The position numbers and the translations under genes are program-made. From Tamlana flava (GTDB lineage Bacteria; Bacteroidota; Bacteroidia; Flavobacteriales; Flavobacteriaceae), in contig NZ_JBGGTX010000002.1 in assembly GCF_041287255.1 (NCBI RefSeq), positions 806,001-870,000 of the forward strand: DNA of 64,000 nt, given 5' to 3'. The notes under the pieces are model-generated. The model was not told the origin of the DNA. It saw nothing but the letters and a program-made list of their open reading frames with translations, and searched no databases. Below are positions 25,666 through 33,730 of this stretch, piece after piece (within the stretch, counting starts at the first letter, position 1; the number at the start of each line of letters is the position of its first letter).

Positions 25666-26397
25666 ATGCGCGTTTTAGCAATAGGAGACATTCACGGCGG
25701 TTTAAAAGCACTGATTCAAGTTTTAAATAAAATGGAGGTAAAAGATGAAGACACCTTAATCTTTATGGGTGATTATGTAGATGGTTGGAGCGAATCGGCA
25801 CAGGTTATCCAATTTTTAATGAAACTTTCAGAAAAAATAAATTGTGTTTTCATAAAGGGTAATCATGATGTTTGGTGTGAGGAGTGGCTTCGTGATGGCG
25901 AAGTGAATATGACATGGTACATTCATGGAGGAAAGGAAACCATGGAGAGTTATACAGGATTTACCAAGGAGGTAAAAAGGGCGCACTTAACATTTTTTGA
26001 AAATTTAAAAATGTACCATCTTGATGATAAAAACCGGCTGTTTTTACATGCCGGATTCACCTCGATGCACGGTGTGGAAAGGGAAGTTTTTCAAACCACA
26101 TTGTATTTTGACAGAACGCTTTGGGAAATGGCATTGACCATGGATAAAAGTATTGAAAAAGATTCTGAATTATATCCCAATAGGTTGAAACATTACACAG
26201 AAATATTTATTGGACATACACCAACTACCAACTTTAATTGTGATGAGCCCATGCGCGCCGTAAACGTTTGGAACATCGATACTGGTGCGGCATTTAAAGG
26301 AAAACTAACGGGTATTGATGTTGAGACAAAAGAGTTTTGGCAAAGCGATAACTTGCCCAGTTTATATCCGAATGAAAAAGGGAGGAATAAAATTTGA
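25666..26397 (+). CDS. Calcineurin-like metallophosphoesterase, PPP-type
   Basis: I chose the ATG at 25666, giving MRVLAIGDIHGG; an upstream TTG would add six unconserved residues. The 243-residue protein carries all PPP-family metal motifs in order: GDIHGG (7-12), GDYVDG (about 34), GNHD (about 65), HAGF (about 130) and GHTP (about 184). Two metal ions would be bound. Bacterial relatives include the PrpA/PrpE-type Ser/Thr phosphatases and ApaH-type hydrolases, and the sequence alone does not say which. It ends three bases from the 3' end of the arsenosugar-type operon on the other strand, with no obvious shared terminator. Confidence 0.85.
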   Translation: MRVLAIGDIHGGLKALIQVLNKMEVKDEDTLIFMGDYVDGWSESAQVIQFLMKLSEKINCVFIKGNHDVWCEEWLRDGEVNMTWYIHGGKETMESYTGFTKEVKRAHLTFFENLKMYHLDDKNRLFLHAGFTSMHGVEREVFQTTLYFDRTLWEMALTMDKSIEKDSELYPNRLKHYTEIFIGHTPTTNFNCDEPMRAVNVWNIDTGAAFKGKLTGIDVETKEFWQSDNLPSLYPNEKGRNKI

Positions 26398-26400
26398 TTT

Positions 26401-27093
26401 TTAGGAAATATATGTTTTGTAATAACTGTGTAAACTTTCTGCATCTGCGCCAAACCACTTTTTAACGTAAATAGACCAATAGAGGTATTGCAATTTCCAA
26501 ATGCCTTGTTTTTGGTACATTCTGGCTGATGTATTTAGTTTTTTGTTAATGACCACAAATTGTTTTCGTTTATACAATTCATTGATTAAAATATTGTCTT
26601 CATAAATATTGTAGCGCTCATCGTAACCTCCTATTTCATTGAAAAGGGTTTTAGTAATAAATTGGCTTTGGTCACCACCTCTGCAGGCGCGCCATTTAAA
26701 TTGGGTTAGCCAACTGGCCAAGCGCAACCACCAATGGTTGCTGTCAAATTGCATTCTAAAACAACCGGCTTGGTTGCCTTTTTCTATTTCATCAATAATA
26801 TGTTGGTCAAAGTTCTTGGGCGGAAAAGAATCGGCATGTAAAAAATAAAGGATGTTTCCTGTAGCGCGTTTAGCGCCGAGATTCATTTGTTTGGCCCGAC
26901 CTTTTTCAGAACTTAAAAGAATAACGTTATTGAAGTTTGAAACCAAATGTATTGAGTTATCTGTGCTCCCGCCGTCAACCACAATAATTTCTGAAACATT
27001 TTGTTGTTTTGAATTGGTTATGATGTTCCTGAGCGATTTCTCGATAAATTCGGCTTCGTTTAAAATGGGAATAATTATTGAAATTTTATTCAT
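26401..27093 (-). CDS. Family 2 glycosyltransferase of the arsenosugar-type operon (TIGR04283-like)
   Basis: This 230-residue GT-A glycosyltransferase has SIIIPILNEAEFIEKS at the N-terminus, VVDGGSTDNS (38-47) and the HADS metal site (near 90). The pattern and length match the family described as rSAM/selenodomain-associated transferase 2 (TIGR04283), named for its repeated occurrence beside ArsS-type radical SAM genes. It is the last gene of the operon and overlaps the DUF547 gene by 8 bp. In the proposed pathway it would transfer a sugar or act on a lipid-linked intermediate. The acceptor is not established. Confidence 0.82.
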   Translation of the reverse strand: MNKISIIIPILNEAEFIEKSLRNIITNSKQQNVSEIIVVDGGSTDNSIHLVSNFNNVILLSSEKGRAKQMNLGAKRATGNILYFLHADSFPPKNFDQHIIDEIEKGNQAGCFRMQFDSNHWWLRLASWLTQFKWRACRGGDQSQFITKTLFNEIGGYDERYNIYEDNILINELYKRKQFVVINKKLNTSARMYQKQGIWKLQYLYWSIYVKKWFGADAESLHSYYKTYIS

Positions 27094-27856
27094 TCAGACT
27101 CCAGTTGTACTCTTTAAAGGATTTTTTTGCTTTCGATGAAATTTTAATGTCCGAATACTGATTTAAAAAATCAATTAAGCTGCCGTTTTGTTCAAAATCT
27201 TTAGTAAACCACTGAAAAATTTTTGAAAGCTTTAGTTTGTTTTCAGATATTTCATTTCGTCTGGAATCATTCAGAAATTCTTTTGTAACCTCGGTTAGTT
27301 GCTTCTCTAATTTTGGCGTCGTAAATGCTTCGTTCAATAATTTTGGGCAGGAATAGGAAGCACAAACAATAGCAAAATGAATTCGGGGTTCATTCATTTT
27401 TCTGAGAATATCATGTTCAATTTTATTTAAACTGTACATGCTGTCACCTAATTTCCAAAGGCGTTGTTCCCATGGGTTTTTAATGTCTTTTATGCTTTTA
27501 ATGGGGTAATGGCGTAAAACTAAATCGATGCTCAAAGCATTGTAAGCGTTTATCCAATAGGCCAGTTTTTCCTCTTTTGATAGGGTTAGAAAACTTTCAT
27601 AATTATGCATTAAACTCAAAACATGAATGTAGTCAAGCAATTTTTTGTATTCGGTTTTAAACGATTTATAATTAACAACACCATCATCTGAAACATGTTT
27701 TTGTAAAAGTTCATCAAACAACTGATGAGCAGGCATAGCCCTTTTAGTTAGAATTTGATTAAATTCTAGAGAGGGTTCAATTGAAGTCTTAGCAACTTGG
27801 GCGCTGCTGCTTGCCAAAGAAATAGTAAAAACTATAATAAGGTTGATGTATTTCAT
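27086..27856 (-). CDS. DUF547 exported protein of the arsenosugar-type operon
   Basis: This 256-residue protein has a Sec signal (residues 1-19). Its core is the DUF547 family signature, LAYWINAYNALSIDLVLRHYP (about 97-117) and FAIVCASYSCPKL (about 157-169), with conserved Cys160 and Cys164 region. The biochemical role of DUF547 is unknown; distant similarity to transglutaminase-like folds has been suggested for the family. The gene overlaps the following glycosyltransferase gene by 8 bp and lies 51 bases after arsM. Export of this protein indicates that at least one step or sensor of the system is outside the cytoplasm. Confidence 0.8.
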   Translation of the reverse strand: MKYINLIIVFTISLASSSAQVAKTSIEPSLEFNQILTKRAMPAHQLFDELLQKHVSDDGVVNYKSFKTEYKKLLDYIHVLSLMHNYESFLTLSKEEKLAYWINAYNALSIDLVLRHYPIKSIKDIKNPWEQRLWKLGDSMYSLNKIEHDILRKMNEPRIHFAIVCASYSCPKLLNEAFTTPKLEKQLTEVTKEFLNDSRRNEISENKLKLSKIFQWFTKDFEQNGSLIDFLNQYSDIKISSKAKKSFKEYNWSLNE

Positions 27857-27907
27857 TATTAAGTTTATTTACTTCCGCGGCTATTTTTCAATCTAAAAAA
27901 AGCTTTT

Positions 27908-28876
27908 TTAGCAGCATCCGCCACCATCGTAATGATAAGTAGATTCGCTTATAAAAATATCATCCCGATTTAAACTTGCTAAAGCGGCTGCCGTTTTTTC
28001 ACAAATGGCCAACGGTTGGTTTTGCAATAAAATATGCCCTTTTTTATCGTCAACAAAAGGGTTGTCACCAAAATAAATGGCTGTTTTTCCAGTGAAAATG
28101 CAAGGGCCGTCTTCCGGCATTGGGTCTTTAATTGCAGCAACTTCAATGGATTCAATATAAATCAGTTTGTCTGTAGCGTAGTGTTTCGGGGCTAATACGC
28201 GATACGGTTTACGAGCACGAATTTCTATAGTACCAAAACCCGCATCTGTTAGCATTTTTACATATTCTGCAATAGGCAGACTACCACTTAAACACAAAGC
28301 GCGCAACCTATCATCATTTCTTAAGGCATCATTCATGGGTTGCTCACAAGTAGGGTCGCTCATAACCAAACGTCCATGGGGTTTTAAAACCCGGTACATT
28401 TCGGCAATGGCTTTTTTTAAGTCTTCCGATTTAAAAATATTGAACAAGCAGTTTTGGGCGGCTACATCAATGCTGTTGTCGGGCACTGGAAGGTTTAAGG
28501 CATTTCCTTTTTTTAAGGTGACAAATTCCTTTTTAAACCAAGGATTTAATTTTTCAGCCTCAATAAAATTTTTGCGTGACGCTTCCAACATTTCATCTAC
28601 TACATCAACCCCAATTACGCCCTCTTTTTGACGGTTAAAATAAGCAAGCTGCAATAGTTCCATGCCGCCACCTACACCAACGTATAACATTTTTGGATTG
28701 TTGGTTAAATCACGGGCATGCACTGTGGAACCACAACCATAGTTCATCTCTTGCATGATTTTTGGGATTTTCAATCCAGGTAATTCCCAAACAGGATTTG
28801 TGGTGCAACATAATCCAACATCTGGTGTTAATGCTGCTTCTTTGTAGACGTTATGTGTGGTTTCTAAGTAGCTCAT
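27908..28876 (-). CDS. arsM: Arsenite methyltransferase of arsenosugar biosynthesis
   Basis: The ATG at 28876 (MSYLETTHN) gives 322 residues; an upstream in-frame Met adds eight residues (LLLSKKT-type) that look non-coding. It is a SAM-dependent methyltransferase with VGVGGGMELLQL (about 85) as glycine loop. Candidate As(III)-binding Cys lie in MNYGCGST, MSDPTCEQP and LCLSGSLP. The protein ends GGGCC. In related selenoprotein forms a Sec occupies this C-terminal site, whereas here both codons are ordinary TGC followed by TAA. ArsM methylates arsenite stepwise to dimethylarsenic species, the substrate for ArsS. It is mid-operon, 51 bases before the DUF547 gene. Confidence 0.88.
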   Translation of the reverse strand: MSYLETTHNVYKEAALTPDVGLCCTTNPVWELPGLKIPKIMQEMNYGCGSTVHARDLTNNPKMLYVGVGGGMELLQLAYFNRQKEGVIGVDVVDEMLEASRKNFIEAEKLNPWFKKEFVTLKKGNALNLPVPDNSIDVAAQNCLFNIFKSEDLKKAIAEMYRVLKPHGRLVMSDPTCEQPMNDALRNDDRLRALCLSGSLPIAEYVKMLTDAGFGTIEIRARKPYRVLAPKHYATDKLIYIESIEVAAIKDPMPEDGPCIFTGKTAIYFGDNPFVDDKKGHILLQNQPLAICEKTAAALASLNRDDIFISESTYHYDGGGCC

Positions 28877-28931
28877 TGTTTTTTTAGATAGAAGAAGCAA
28901 GATCCAGAAGCCAAGACCTTTAAAAGTTTTT

Positions 28932-28961
28932 CTTGATTCTTGATTCAGAAAATCTTGATTC
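28932..28961. repeat. Three CTTGATTC direct repeats between the phosphorylase gene and arsM
   Basis: The octamer CTTGATTC occurs at 28932, 28939 and 28954 in the 84-bp gap before arsM. It may be a local regulatory or mRNA element, or simply degenerate AT-rich spacer. No promoter box is obvious beside it. Confidence 0.4.
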
Positions 28962-29773
28962 TATATTGTTTTAATTAATTCTTTAAATAATATAATCATT
29001 TCTGGTTCTGCTTTTGCTGCATAGGCAATGATATCATTAATGTCAACAGGTTCCAGATAGTCTGGGTCGCATTCATCTGTTAAAACTGACACCGCTGCCG
29101 CTTTTAATTTTAAATGATTGGCAACAATAATTTCAGGGACCGTACTCATGCCCACAGCATCTGCGCCAAGGGTTTTCAGCATGCGGTATTCTGCACGGGT
29201 TTCCAGTTGTGGGCCAACAACGCTGGCATAAACTCCTTCGTGCAATTTAATATTGTTGGCTTTGGCGATGTTTTTAAACTTGCTGTTGATTTCAGCATCA
29301 TAAGGCATGCTCATGTCTGTAAAGCGTTCGCCTAAAAACTCAACACCCTTAAAGGCCAATGGCGAACTGCCTTGAAGATTAACGTGGTCTTCAATAAGCA
29401 TTAACTCGCCTTTTTTAAAGTTAAGGTTAATGGCTCCAGCAGCGTTTGAAACCAATAGGGTGTGTATACCCAATTTTTCCATAATGCGAACCGGATAAGT
29501 AACATCTTGCAGGCTGTAGCCTTCATAGACATGGAAACGTCCCTGCATGACCACCACGGTTTTTCCGGCCAATTTTCCGTAGATGAGTTTGCCTTTGTGG
29601 AATTCTACAGTAGCTGTTGGGAAATTGGGAATATGGTTGTAGCTTGCTTCCTTTATAATTTCAATATGCTCTATGAGTTGCCCCAATCCTGTGCCCAAAA
29701 TGATACCTATTTCAGGAGTTTCAAAGCCTTTGCCTTTTAAATAATCAACTGTTTCTTCTATGTGTTTAATCAT
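28961..29773 (-). CDS. Purine nucleoside phosphorylase in the arsenosugar-type operon
   Basis: This 270-residue protein is a class I purine nucleoside phosphorylase of the trimeric PNP/MTAP family. The phosphate-binding GTGLGQL is at 28-34, the HVYEGY segment near 82, SNAAGAIN near 108, GPQLETRAEYRM near 186 and GMSTVPE near 207. It would cleave purine nucleosides to base and ribose-1-phosphate. In this operon it may remove adenine from the adenosylated arsenic intermediate made by ArsS, which would leave an arsenic-bearing sugar phosphate. That specific role is inference; general purine salvage is the alternative. It overlaps the transferase gene upstream by 8 bp. Confidence 0.88.
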   Translation of the reverse strand: MIKHIEETVDYLKGKGFETPEIGIILGTGLGQLIEHIEIIKEASYNHIPNFPTATVEFHKGKLIYGKLAGKTVVVMQGRFHVYEGYSLQDVTYPVRIMEKLGIHTLLVSNAAGAINLNFKKGELMLIEDHVNLQGSSPLAFKGVEFLGERFTDMSMPYDAEINSKFKNIAKANNIKLHEGVYASVVGPQLETRAEYRMLKTLGADAVGMSTVPEIIVANHLKLKAAAVSVLTDECDPDYLEPVDINDIIAYAAKAEPEMIILFKELIKTI

Positions 29774-30395
29774 TTAAATGTTGAATTTTTTCTTTCAATT
29801 TATGGTTGGATTGATAGAATTCTGAAGCCATTAAATCTTCAAAAGTATCAATGTCATTCAAAGTCTCTAAAGTAGTAAATGTAAGGCGGTTTTTGGTTAA
29901 CTGTTGAAGAGTTTCTTGCAATAAATTAGATTGGCTCCAAGGTTTGTTTTCAAAGATGAAATCGCACATCTTGTTAATCCCAATCAAGTAATACCCGCCG
30001 TCTTGGGCTGGGCCAAAAACGGTATCAGTTTTATTTAGAGCCTTTAAACCATTATTAATAAGTTCTTCTGATATTTCGGGTAAATCTGTGCCAATCAAAA
30101 CGATACGCTCGTAGCCGTCTTCAAAACCATCTTCAAAAGCATTTTTCATCCGCTCGCCGAGGTCTTTGCCCTTCTGAATGGTTTTGTGATAGCCTTTCCA
30201 TTCATTGTTTACAATTGAATCGGAGAAATATGCACGCTTATCTGCCGAAAGATTTTTAGTAGCATTTTCTGCGACTTTTACGAGTTCTTTATAGACCTCC
30301 AATGCAGCTTGGTTGCCAATAGATTTGGCAAGCCGAGTTTTTACTTTTCCAAGTTCAATATTCTTTACAAAAACGATAACAAGGGCTTTACTCAT
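29766..30395 (-). CDS. GT-A-fold transferase of the arsenosugar-type operon (TIGR04282/DUF2064-like)
   Basis: This 209-residue protein has the DUF2064/CofC-like GT-A pattern: VFVKNIELGKVKTRLAKSIG at the N-terminus, IGTDLPEIS near 102 and GPAQDGGYYLIG near 132. It matches the group named rSAM/selenodomain-associated transferase 1 (TIGR04282). Such folds transfer nucleotidyl or glycosyl groups. It overlaps both neighbours by 8 bp (rhodanese upstream, purine nucleoside phosphorylase downstream), a sign of translational coupling. A role in activating or transferring the arsenosugar moiety is inferred from context. Confidence 0.83.
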   Translation of the reverse strand: MSKALVIVFVKNIELGKVKTRLAKSIGNQAALEVYKELVKVAENATKNLSADKRAYFSDSIVNNEWKGYHKTIQKGKDLGERMKNAFEDGFEDGYERIVLIGTDLPEISEELINNGLKALNKTDTVFGPAQDGGYYLIGINKMCDFIFENKPWSQSNLLQETLQQLTKNRLTFTTLETLNDIDTFEDLMASEFYQSNHKLKEKIQHLND

Positions 30396-30882
30396 ATATT
30401 TTTATTCCTTTGATAAGCCATTTGCTCCAGCTTTTGGAAAAGGCATGGATGCTATCGGTTTCTTGTCCTTTTTTATTATAAACGGGGAAATCTTGATTTT
30501 TCCATTCAAAAATACCACCGTACAGGTTTTTAACATTGGTGTAGCCCGCTTTTTTAAGTTTTTCGGCAATATCTTCAGACCGAACGCCGAGAGAGCAATA
30601 AACCACAATGCTTGAATTTTTATCGGCTATTTTTTGTTGAACCGAATCTAAACTAAAGTTATCGTATCCCACAAAAATGGCGTTTTTAAGATGACTGACG
30701 AGGTATTCTTTTTCTTCTCTAGAATCAAGTAAAATAGTATTTTCTGCGGAAGTTCTCAACGATTCAGCATTGATATAAGGGATGCTTTCGGTATTATAAT
30801 GTTTTAATAATTTTGAAAGCTTTTGTTGCGAAAAACTCACGGATGACACTAGAATAATAAGATAAAAAAGAAACTGCTTCAT
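30388..30882 (-). CDS. Exported rhodanese-domain protein
   Basis: This 164-residue protein has a Sec signal (residues 1-19, VSSVSFSQQ) and a single rhodanese domain (about 40-145) with the active-site Cys96 in VVYCSLGVRSE. Rhodaneses carry persulfide sulfur and, in arsenic-related settings, can act as arsenate reductases or sulfur donors. Its periplasmic location and position between arsS (nine bases upstream) and the transferase gene (8-bp overlap) suggest a function tied to the arsenic pathway, such as thiolation or reduction of arsenic species. That is not proven by sequence. Confidence 0.85.
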   Translation of the reverse strand: MKQFLFYLIILVSSVSFSQQKLSKLLKHYNTESIPYINAESLRTSAENTILLDSREEKEYLVSHLKNAIFVGYDNFSLDSVQQKIADKNSSIVVYCSLGVRSEDIAEKLKKAGYTNVKNLYGGIFEWKNQDFPVYNKKGQETDSIHAFSKSWSKWLIKGIKIYE

Positions 30883-30891
30883 ATTATTTAA

Positions 30892-31944
30892 TTAGGCAAC
30901 CGTACCTTGGCAACTGCTTCCGGCACCTGCAGTACAACCATAACAATGTTGAGAAATTACGATATCTCTGCCCTCCAAAAGGGTTTCGTTGTATTCCGAA
31001 ATATGTTTGGTTTTACCATTAATCGGCAATTCCAACATTTGGTTAAAGTCGCAATCGTACAAATAGCCATCCCAGCTAACGGAAAGCGTATTGGTACACA
31101 TTACGTTTTCAACGGCTGCAGGGTTGTAGGCTTCAACCAACTCATACATGTAATCTTCATAATTTTCCGAGGCGATGAGGTAGTCTAAAAACCTGCTAAT
31201 TGGAAGGTTGGTAATGGCAAACAAATTGTGGAATTGAATATCAAAATCTTCTTTTAATGCTTTTTTGAAATCCATTTCCATTGAAGCTTGATTTCCCGGT
31301 AAAAATGCCCCAGATGGATTATAAACCAAATCTAATCTTAGCGGACTGTTTGGCATGCCATACCCTACGGAATTTAACATTTTAAGCGCTTCGATGGATG
31401 TGTTAAAAACACCTTCGCCACGCTGTTTGTCCGTTTTTCCGCGTGTCCAATGTGGCATGGAACTAACCACATGAATATTGTATTTTTTAAAAAACTCAGG
31501 TAAATCGTGATATTTTTTGTTGGCTTTGATAATGGTTAAGTTAGACCGAACAATGAAATCCTTAATACCAACTTTTGCCGCTTCTTCCACAAACCATCTG
31601 AAATTAGGGTTCATTTCTGGAGCGCCACCCGTTAAATCTAAAGTATGTGCCTCGGTATTTTTTATGACCTCCAAGCACTGTTCCATAGTTTCCTTGCTCA
31701 TGATTTCCTTTCGGTCAGGACCGGCATCAACATGGCAATGTGCGCAAACTTGATTGCACATATAACCCACATTTATCTGAAGAATTTCCAGTTTTTTTGC
31801 TTTAAGCGGAAATTGTCCCGTCTCTGCAATTTTGTTTTTAAAAGTGGGTAAATCACCGTACTGAAAAATACCATTGGACAAAATTTCCAATTGCCTTTTT
31901 GAGTTGGCAAGTGCACTTTCACGTTTATGTAAGGATTTAATCAT
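30892..31944 (-). CDS. arsS: Radical SAM enzyme of arsenosugar biosynthesis
   Basis: This 350-residue protein has the radical SAM Cys motif at Cys63, Cys67 and Cys70 (NVGYMCNQVCAHC). It has the C-terminal Cys-rich tail QHCYGCTAGAGSSCQGT that marks the ArsS family (TIGR04167). ArsS is reported to attach the 5'-deoxyadenosyl group of SAM to dimethylarsenic, giving an adenosyl-arsenic precursor of arsenosugars. In several relatives a Sec lies in the tail; here it is all Cys. The gene leads into rhodanese, transferase, phosphorylase and arsM genes on the same strand, and 81 bases separate it from the AhpD-like gene before it. Confidence 0.9.
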   Translation of the reverse strand: MIKSLHKRESALANSKRQLEILSNGIFQYGDLPTFKNKIAETGQFPLKAKKLEILQINVGYMCNQVCAHCHVDAGPDRKEIMSKETMEQCLEVIKNTEAHTLDLTGGAPEMNPNFRWFVEEAAKVGIKDFIVRSNLTIIKANKKYHDLPEFFKKYNIHVVSSMPHWTRGKTDKQRGEGVFNTSIEALKMLNSVGYGMPNSPLRLDLVYNPSGAFLPGNQASMEMDFKKALKEDFDIQFHNLFAITNLPISRFLDYLIASENYEDYMYELVEAYNPAAVENVMCTNTLSVSWDGYLYDCDFNQMLELPINGKTKHISEYNETLLEGRDIVISQHCYGCTAGAGSSCQGTVA

Positions 31945-32025
31945 TTTTTGATTTTTGATTTAAGAATTACGAATAACGATTGAGAAAAAACTCTAAAATC
32001 ATACATCGTAACTCTTAAAATCGAT

Positions 32026-32361
32026 TCACATATCCAATTTATTTACTTTGTTCATCATTTGTACACCGTGTACCAACGATGCACCACCACGAATAGCTCC
32101 TGCTACGTGCAAAGCTTCCATCATTTCTTCTTTGGTGATGCCGCGTTTAAGGCCATCACCTGTATAGGCGTCAATACAATAAGGGCATTGAATGGTGTGC
32201 GCTACGGCTAAGGCGATTAACGATTTTTCTCTGGCAGTAAGGGCGCCATCTTCAAAAACAGAATTGTAGTAGTCAAAGAATTTGCTGCCCAATTCCTCGT
32301 TCCATTCGCTAATTTTTCCAAATTTTCTTAAATCGGCGGGGTCGTAGTATGTTTTTTGCAT
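32026..32361 (-). CDS. Arsenosugar cluster AhpD/carboxymuconolactone decarboxylase-like protein
   Basis: This 111-residue all-helical protein has a CPYC redox motif (Cys59, Cys62) in HTIQCPYCIDAYT and a downstream GGASLVHGVQMM helix, typical of AhpD/CMD-like peroxidases. It matches the subgroup annotated as arsenosugar biosynthesis-associated peroxidase-like (TIGR04169), some of whose members carry Sec. It is the first gene of the operon. It may protect the radical SAM step or keep arsenic reduced by thiol chemistry. The physiological reductant is unknown. An inverted repeat lies 33-68 bases upstream of its start. Confidence 0.87.
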   Translation of the reverse strand: MQKTYYDPADLRKFGKISEWNEELGSKFFDYYNSVFEDGALTAREKSLIALAVAHTIQCPYCIDAYTGDGLKRGITKEEMMEALHVAGAIRGGASLVHGVQMMNKVNKLDM

Positions 32362-32376
32362 CTGTGTATTTTGGTC

Positions 32377-32384
32377 TAAAGATA
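32377..32384 (-). promoter_or_regulatory. Possible -7 box of the arsenosugar-type operon
   Basis: On the minus strand this reads TATCTTTA, one base from the Bacteroidota TAnnTTTG consensus, 16 bases upstream of the first start codon at 32361. The upstream inverted repeat would cover its spacer and -33 region. No clear TTTG is seen at -33, so the call is tentative. Confidence 0.35.
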
Positions 32385-32393
32385 TAAATCTGC

Positions 32394-32429
32394 TTTGTTA
32401 AGTCGACATGTTTATTTGGACTTAACAAA
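32394..32429. promoter_or_regulatory. Perfect 11-bp inverted repeat, candidate operator
   Basis: TTTGTTAAGTC (32394-32404) and its exact complement GACTTAACAAA (32419-32429) flank a 14-base spacer, 33-68 bases upstream of the arsenosugar-type operon. No U-run follows the repeat in the minus direction, so it does not look like the terminator of the acyl-CoA dehydrogenase gene. The symmetry and position fit a repressor or activator site. The regulator is not in the window. Confidence 0.5.
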
Positions 32430-32494
32430 ATTTGTTGAGATTTTTGGGCTGAAGGTATTTTGTTGTGAAGATTAAATAGTTAGTAATGCCCCTT

Positions 32495-33637
32495 TTATTC
32501 CCGAATCAAACTCCTAGAAATCACAATTTTTTGAATTTCAGAAGTGCCCTCATAAATCTGGGTTATTTTGGCATCGCGCATTAAACGCTCAACGTGGTAT
32601 TCTTTTACAAAACCATTTCCACCGTGAATTTGAACGGCCTCAACGGTATGTTTCATGGCTACGGTTGAGGCGTATAGTTTTGCCATGGCGCTGCTTTTGT
32701 CGTAATTATTGCCATTATCTTTGTCCCAAGCTGCTTTCATTACCAACATACGTGCTGCTTCAATGTCGGTGTACATATCGGCCAATTTAAAGGCAATGGC
32801 TTGGTGGTTGCAAATTTCGGTGCCGAAAGCTTTGCGCTCTTTGGAATATTTAAGAGCCAATTCGTAAGCGCCGGATGCTATACCCAATGCCTGCGATGCA
32901 ATGCCTATACGACCGCCTGAAAGGGTTTTCATGGCAAATCTAAACCCAGAACCGTTGGGGCCAATTCGGTTGGATTTGGGAACTTTAACATCATTAAATT
33001 GAAGGGTGTGCGTGTCGCTTCCGCGAATGCCCAATTTATCTTCTTTAGGCCCCACATGAAAACCTTCCATGCCTTTTTCAACAATAAAGGCATTGATGCC
33101 ATGCGAACCTTTATCTCTATCGGTTTGGGCAATAACAATATAAACATCGGCACGGCCACCATTGGTTATCCAGTTTTTTGTGCCGTTAAGAACATAATGG
33201 TCACCTTTATCAATAGCCGTTGTTCTTTGAGACGTGGCATCGCTTCCAGCTTCGGGTTCGCTCAAACAAAAAGCCCCAATAAATTCGCCTGTAGCCAGTT
33301 TAGTCAAGTATTTTTCTTTTTGTTCTTCGCTACCATAAGCCTCCAGCCCGTAGCAGACCAAAGAGTTATTAACGGAAACAATTACAGAGGCAGAGGCATC
33401 TATTTTAGACAATTCTTCCATAATGAGCACATAGGAAATGGCATCCATGCCACTTCCACCATATTTTGGGTCTACCATAATGCCCAAAAAGCCCAAATCA
33501 CCTATTTTTTTGACAAGCTCTTTGGGGAAATGTTGTTTTTCATCACGTTCAATCACCCCAGGAAGGAGTTCAGTTTGAGCAAAATCGCGAGCCGCATCTC
33601 GAATCATTAGGTGTTCTTCTGAAAGGCTAAAATCCAT
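32495..33637 (-). CDS. Acyl-CoA dehydrogenase (short/medium-chain type)
   Basis: The ATG at 33637 (MDFSLSEEHLMIRD) gives 380 residues, the usual length; an upstream TTG would add three. The FAD-binding CLSEPEAGSD lies near 124 and WITNGGRADVY near 156. The flavin/CoA region VSVNN and the late IYEGTSEIQKIV motif (near 365) hold the catalytic base Glu. It would oxidise saturated acyl-CoA to enoyl-CoA in beta-oxidation or branched-chain amino acid breakdown. It is monocistronic, divergent from anmK, with a TATATTTG box about 40 bases upstream of the start on the minus strand. Confidence 0.93.
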   Translation of the reverse strand: MDFSLSEEHLMIRDAARDFAQTELLPGVIERDEKQHFPKELVKKIGDLGFLGIMVDPKYGGSGMDAISYVLIMEELSKIDASASVIVSVNNSLVCYGLEAYGSEEQKEKYLTKLATGEFIGAFCLSEPEAGSDATSQRTTAIDKGDHYVLNGTKNWITNGGRADVYIVIAQTDRDKGSHGINAFIVEKGMEGFHVGPKEDKLGIRGSDTHTLQFNDVKVPKSNRIGPNGSGFRFAMKTLSGGRIGIASQALGIASGAYELALKYSKERKAFGTEICNHQAIAFKLADMYTDIEAARMLVMKAAWDKDNGNNYDKSSAMAKLYASTVAMKHTVEAVQIHGGNGFVKEYHVERLMRDAKITQIYEGTSEIQKIVISRSLIRE

Positions 33638-33676
33638 AATTGACAAATATTTTGTGTTTTTAATAAAAAATATTTA

Positions 33677-33684
33677 CAAATATA
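33677..33684 (-). promoter_or_regulatory. -7 box (TATATTTG) upstream of the acyl-CoA dehydrogenase gene
   Basis: The minus strand reads TATATTTG, an exact match to the Bacteroidota -7 consensus TAnnTTTG, 39 bases before the start codon at 33637. A matching TTTG at -33 is not clear. Confidence 0.45.
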
Positions 33685-33730
33685 GCTTTTTACTGTTAAA
33701 TATTTAATGGGATTATTATTTTTGCTCTGT

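Noticed and set aside
33637..33646. TTG start for the acyl-CoA dehydrogenase
   Set aside because: It adds only three residues before a conserved ATG start that fits the family length.
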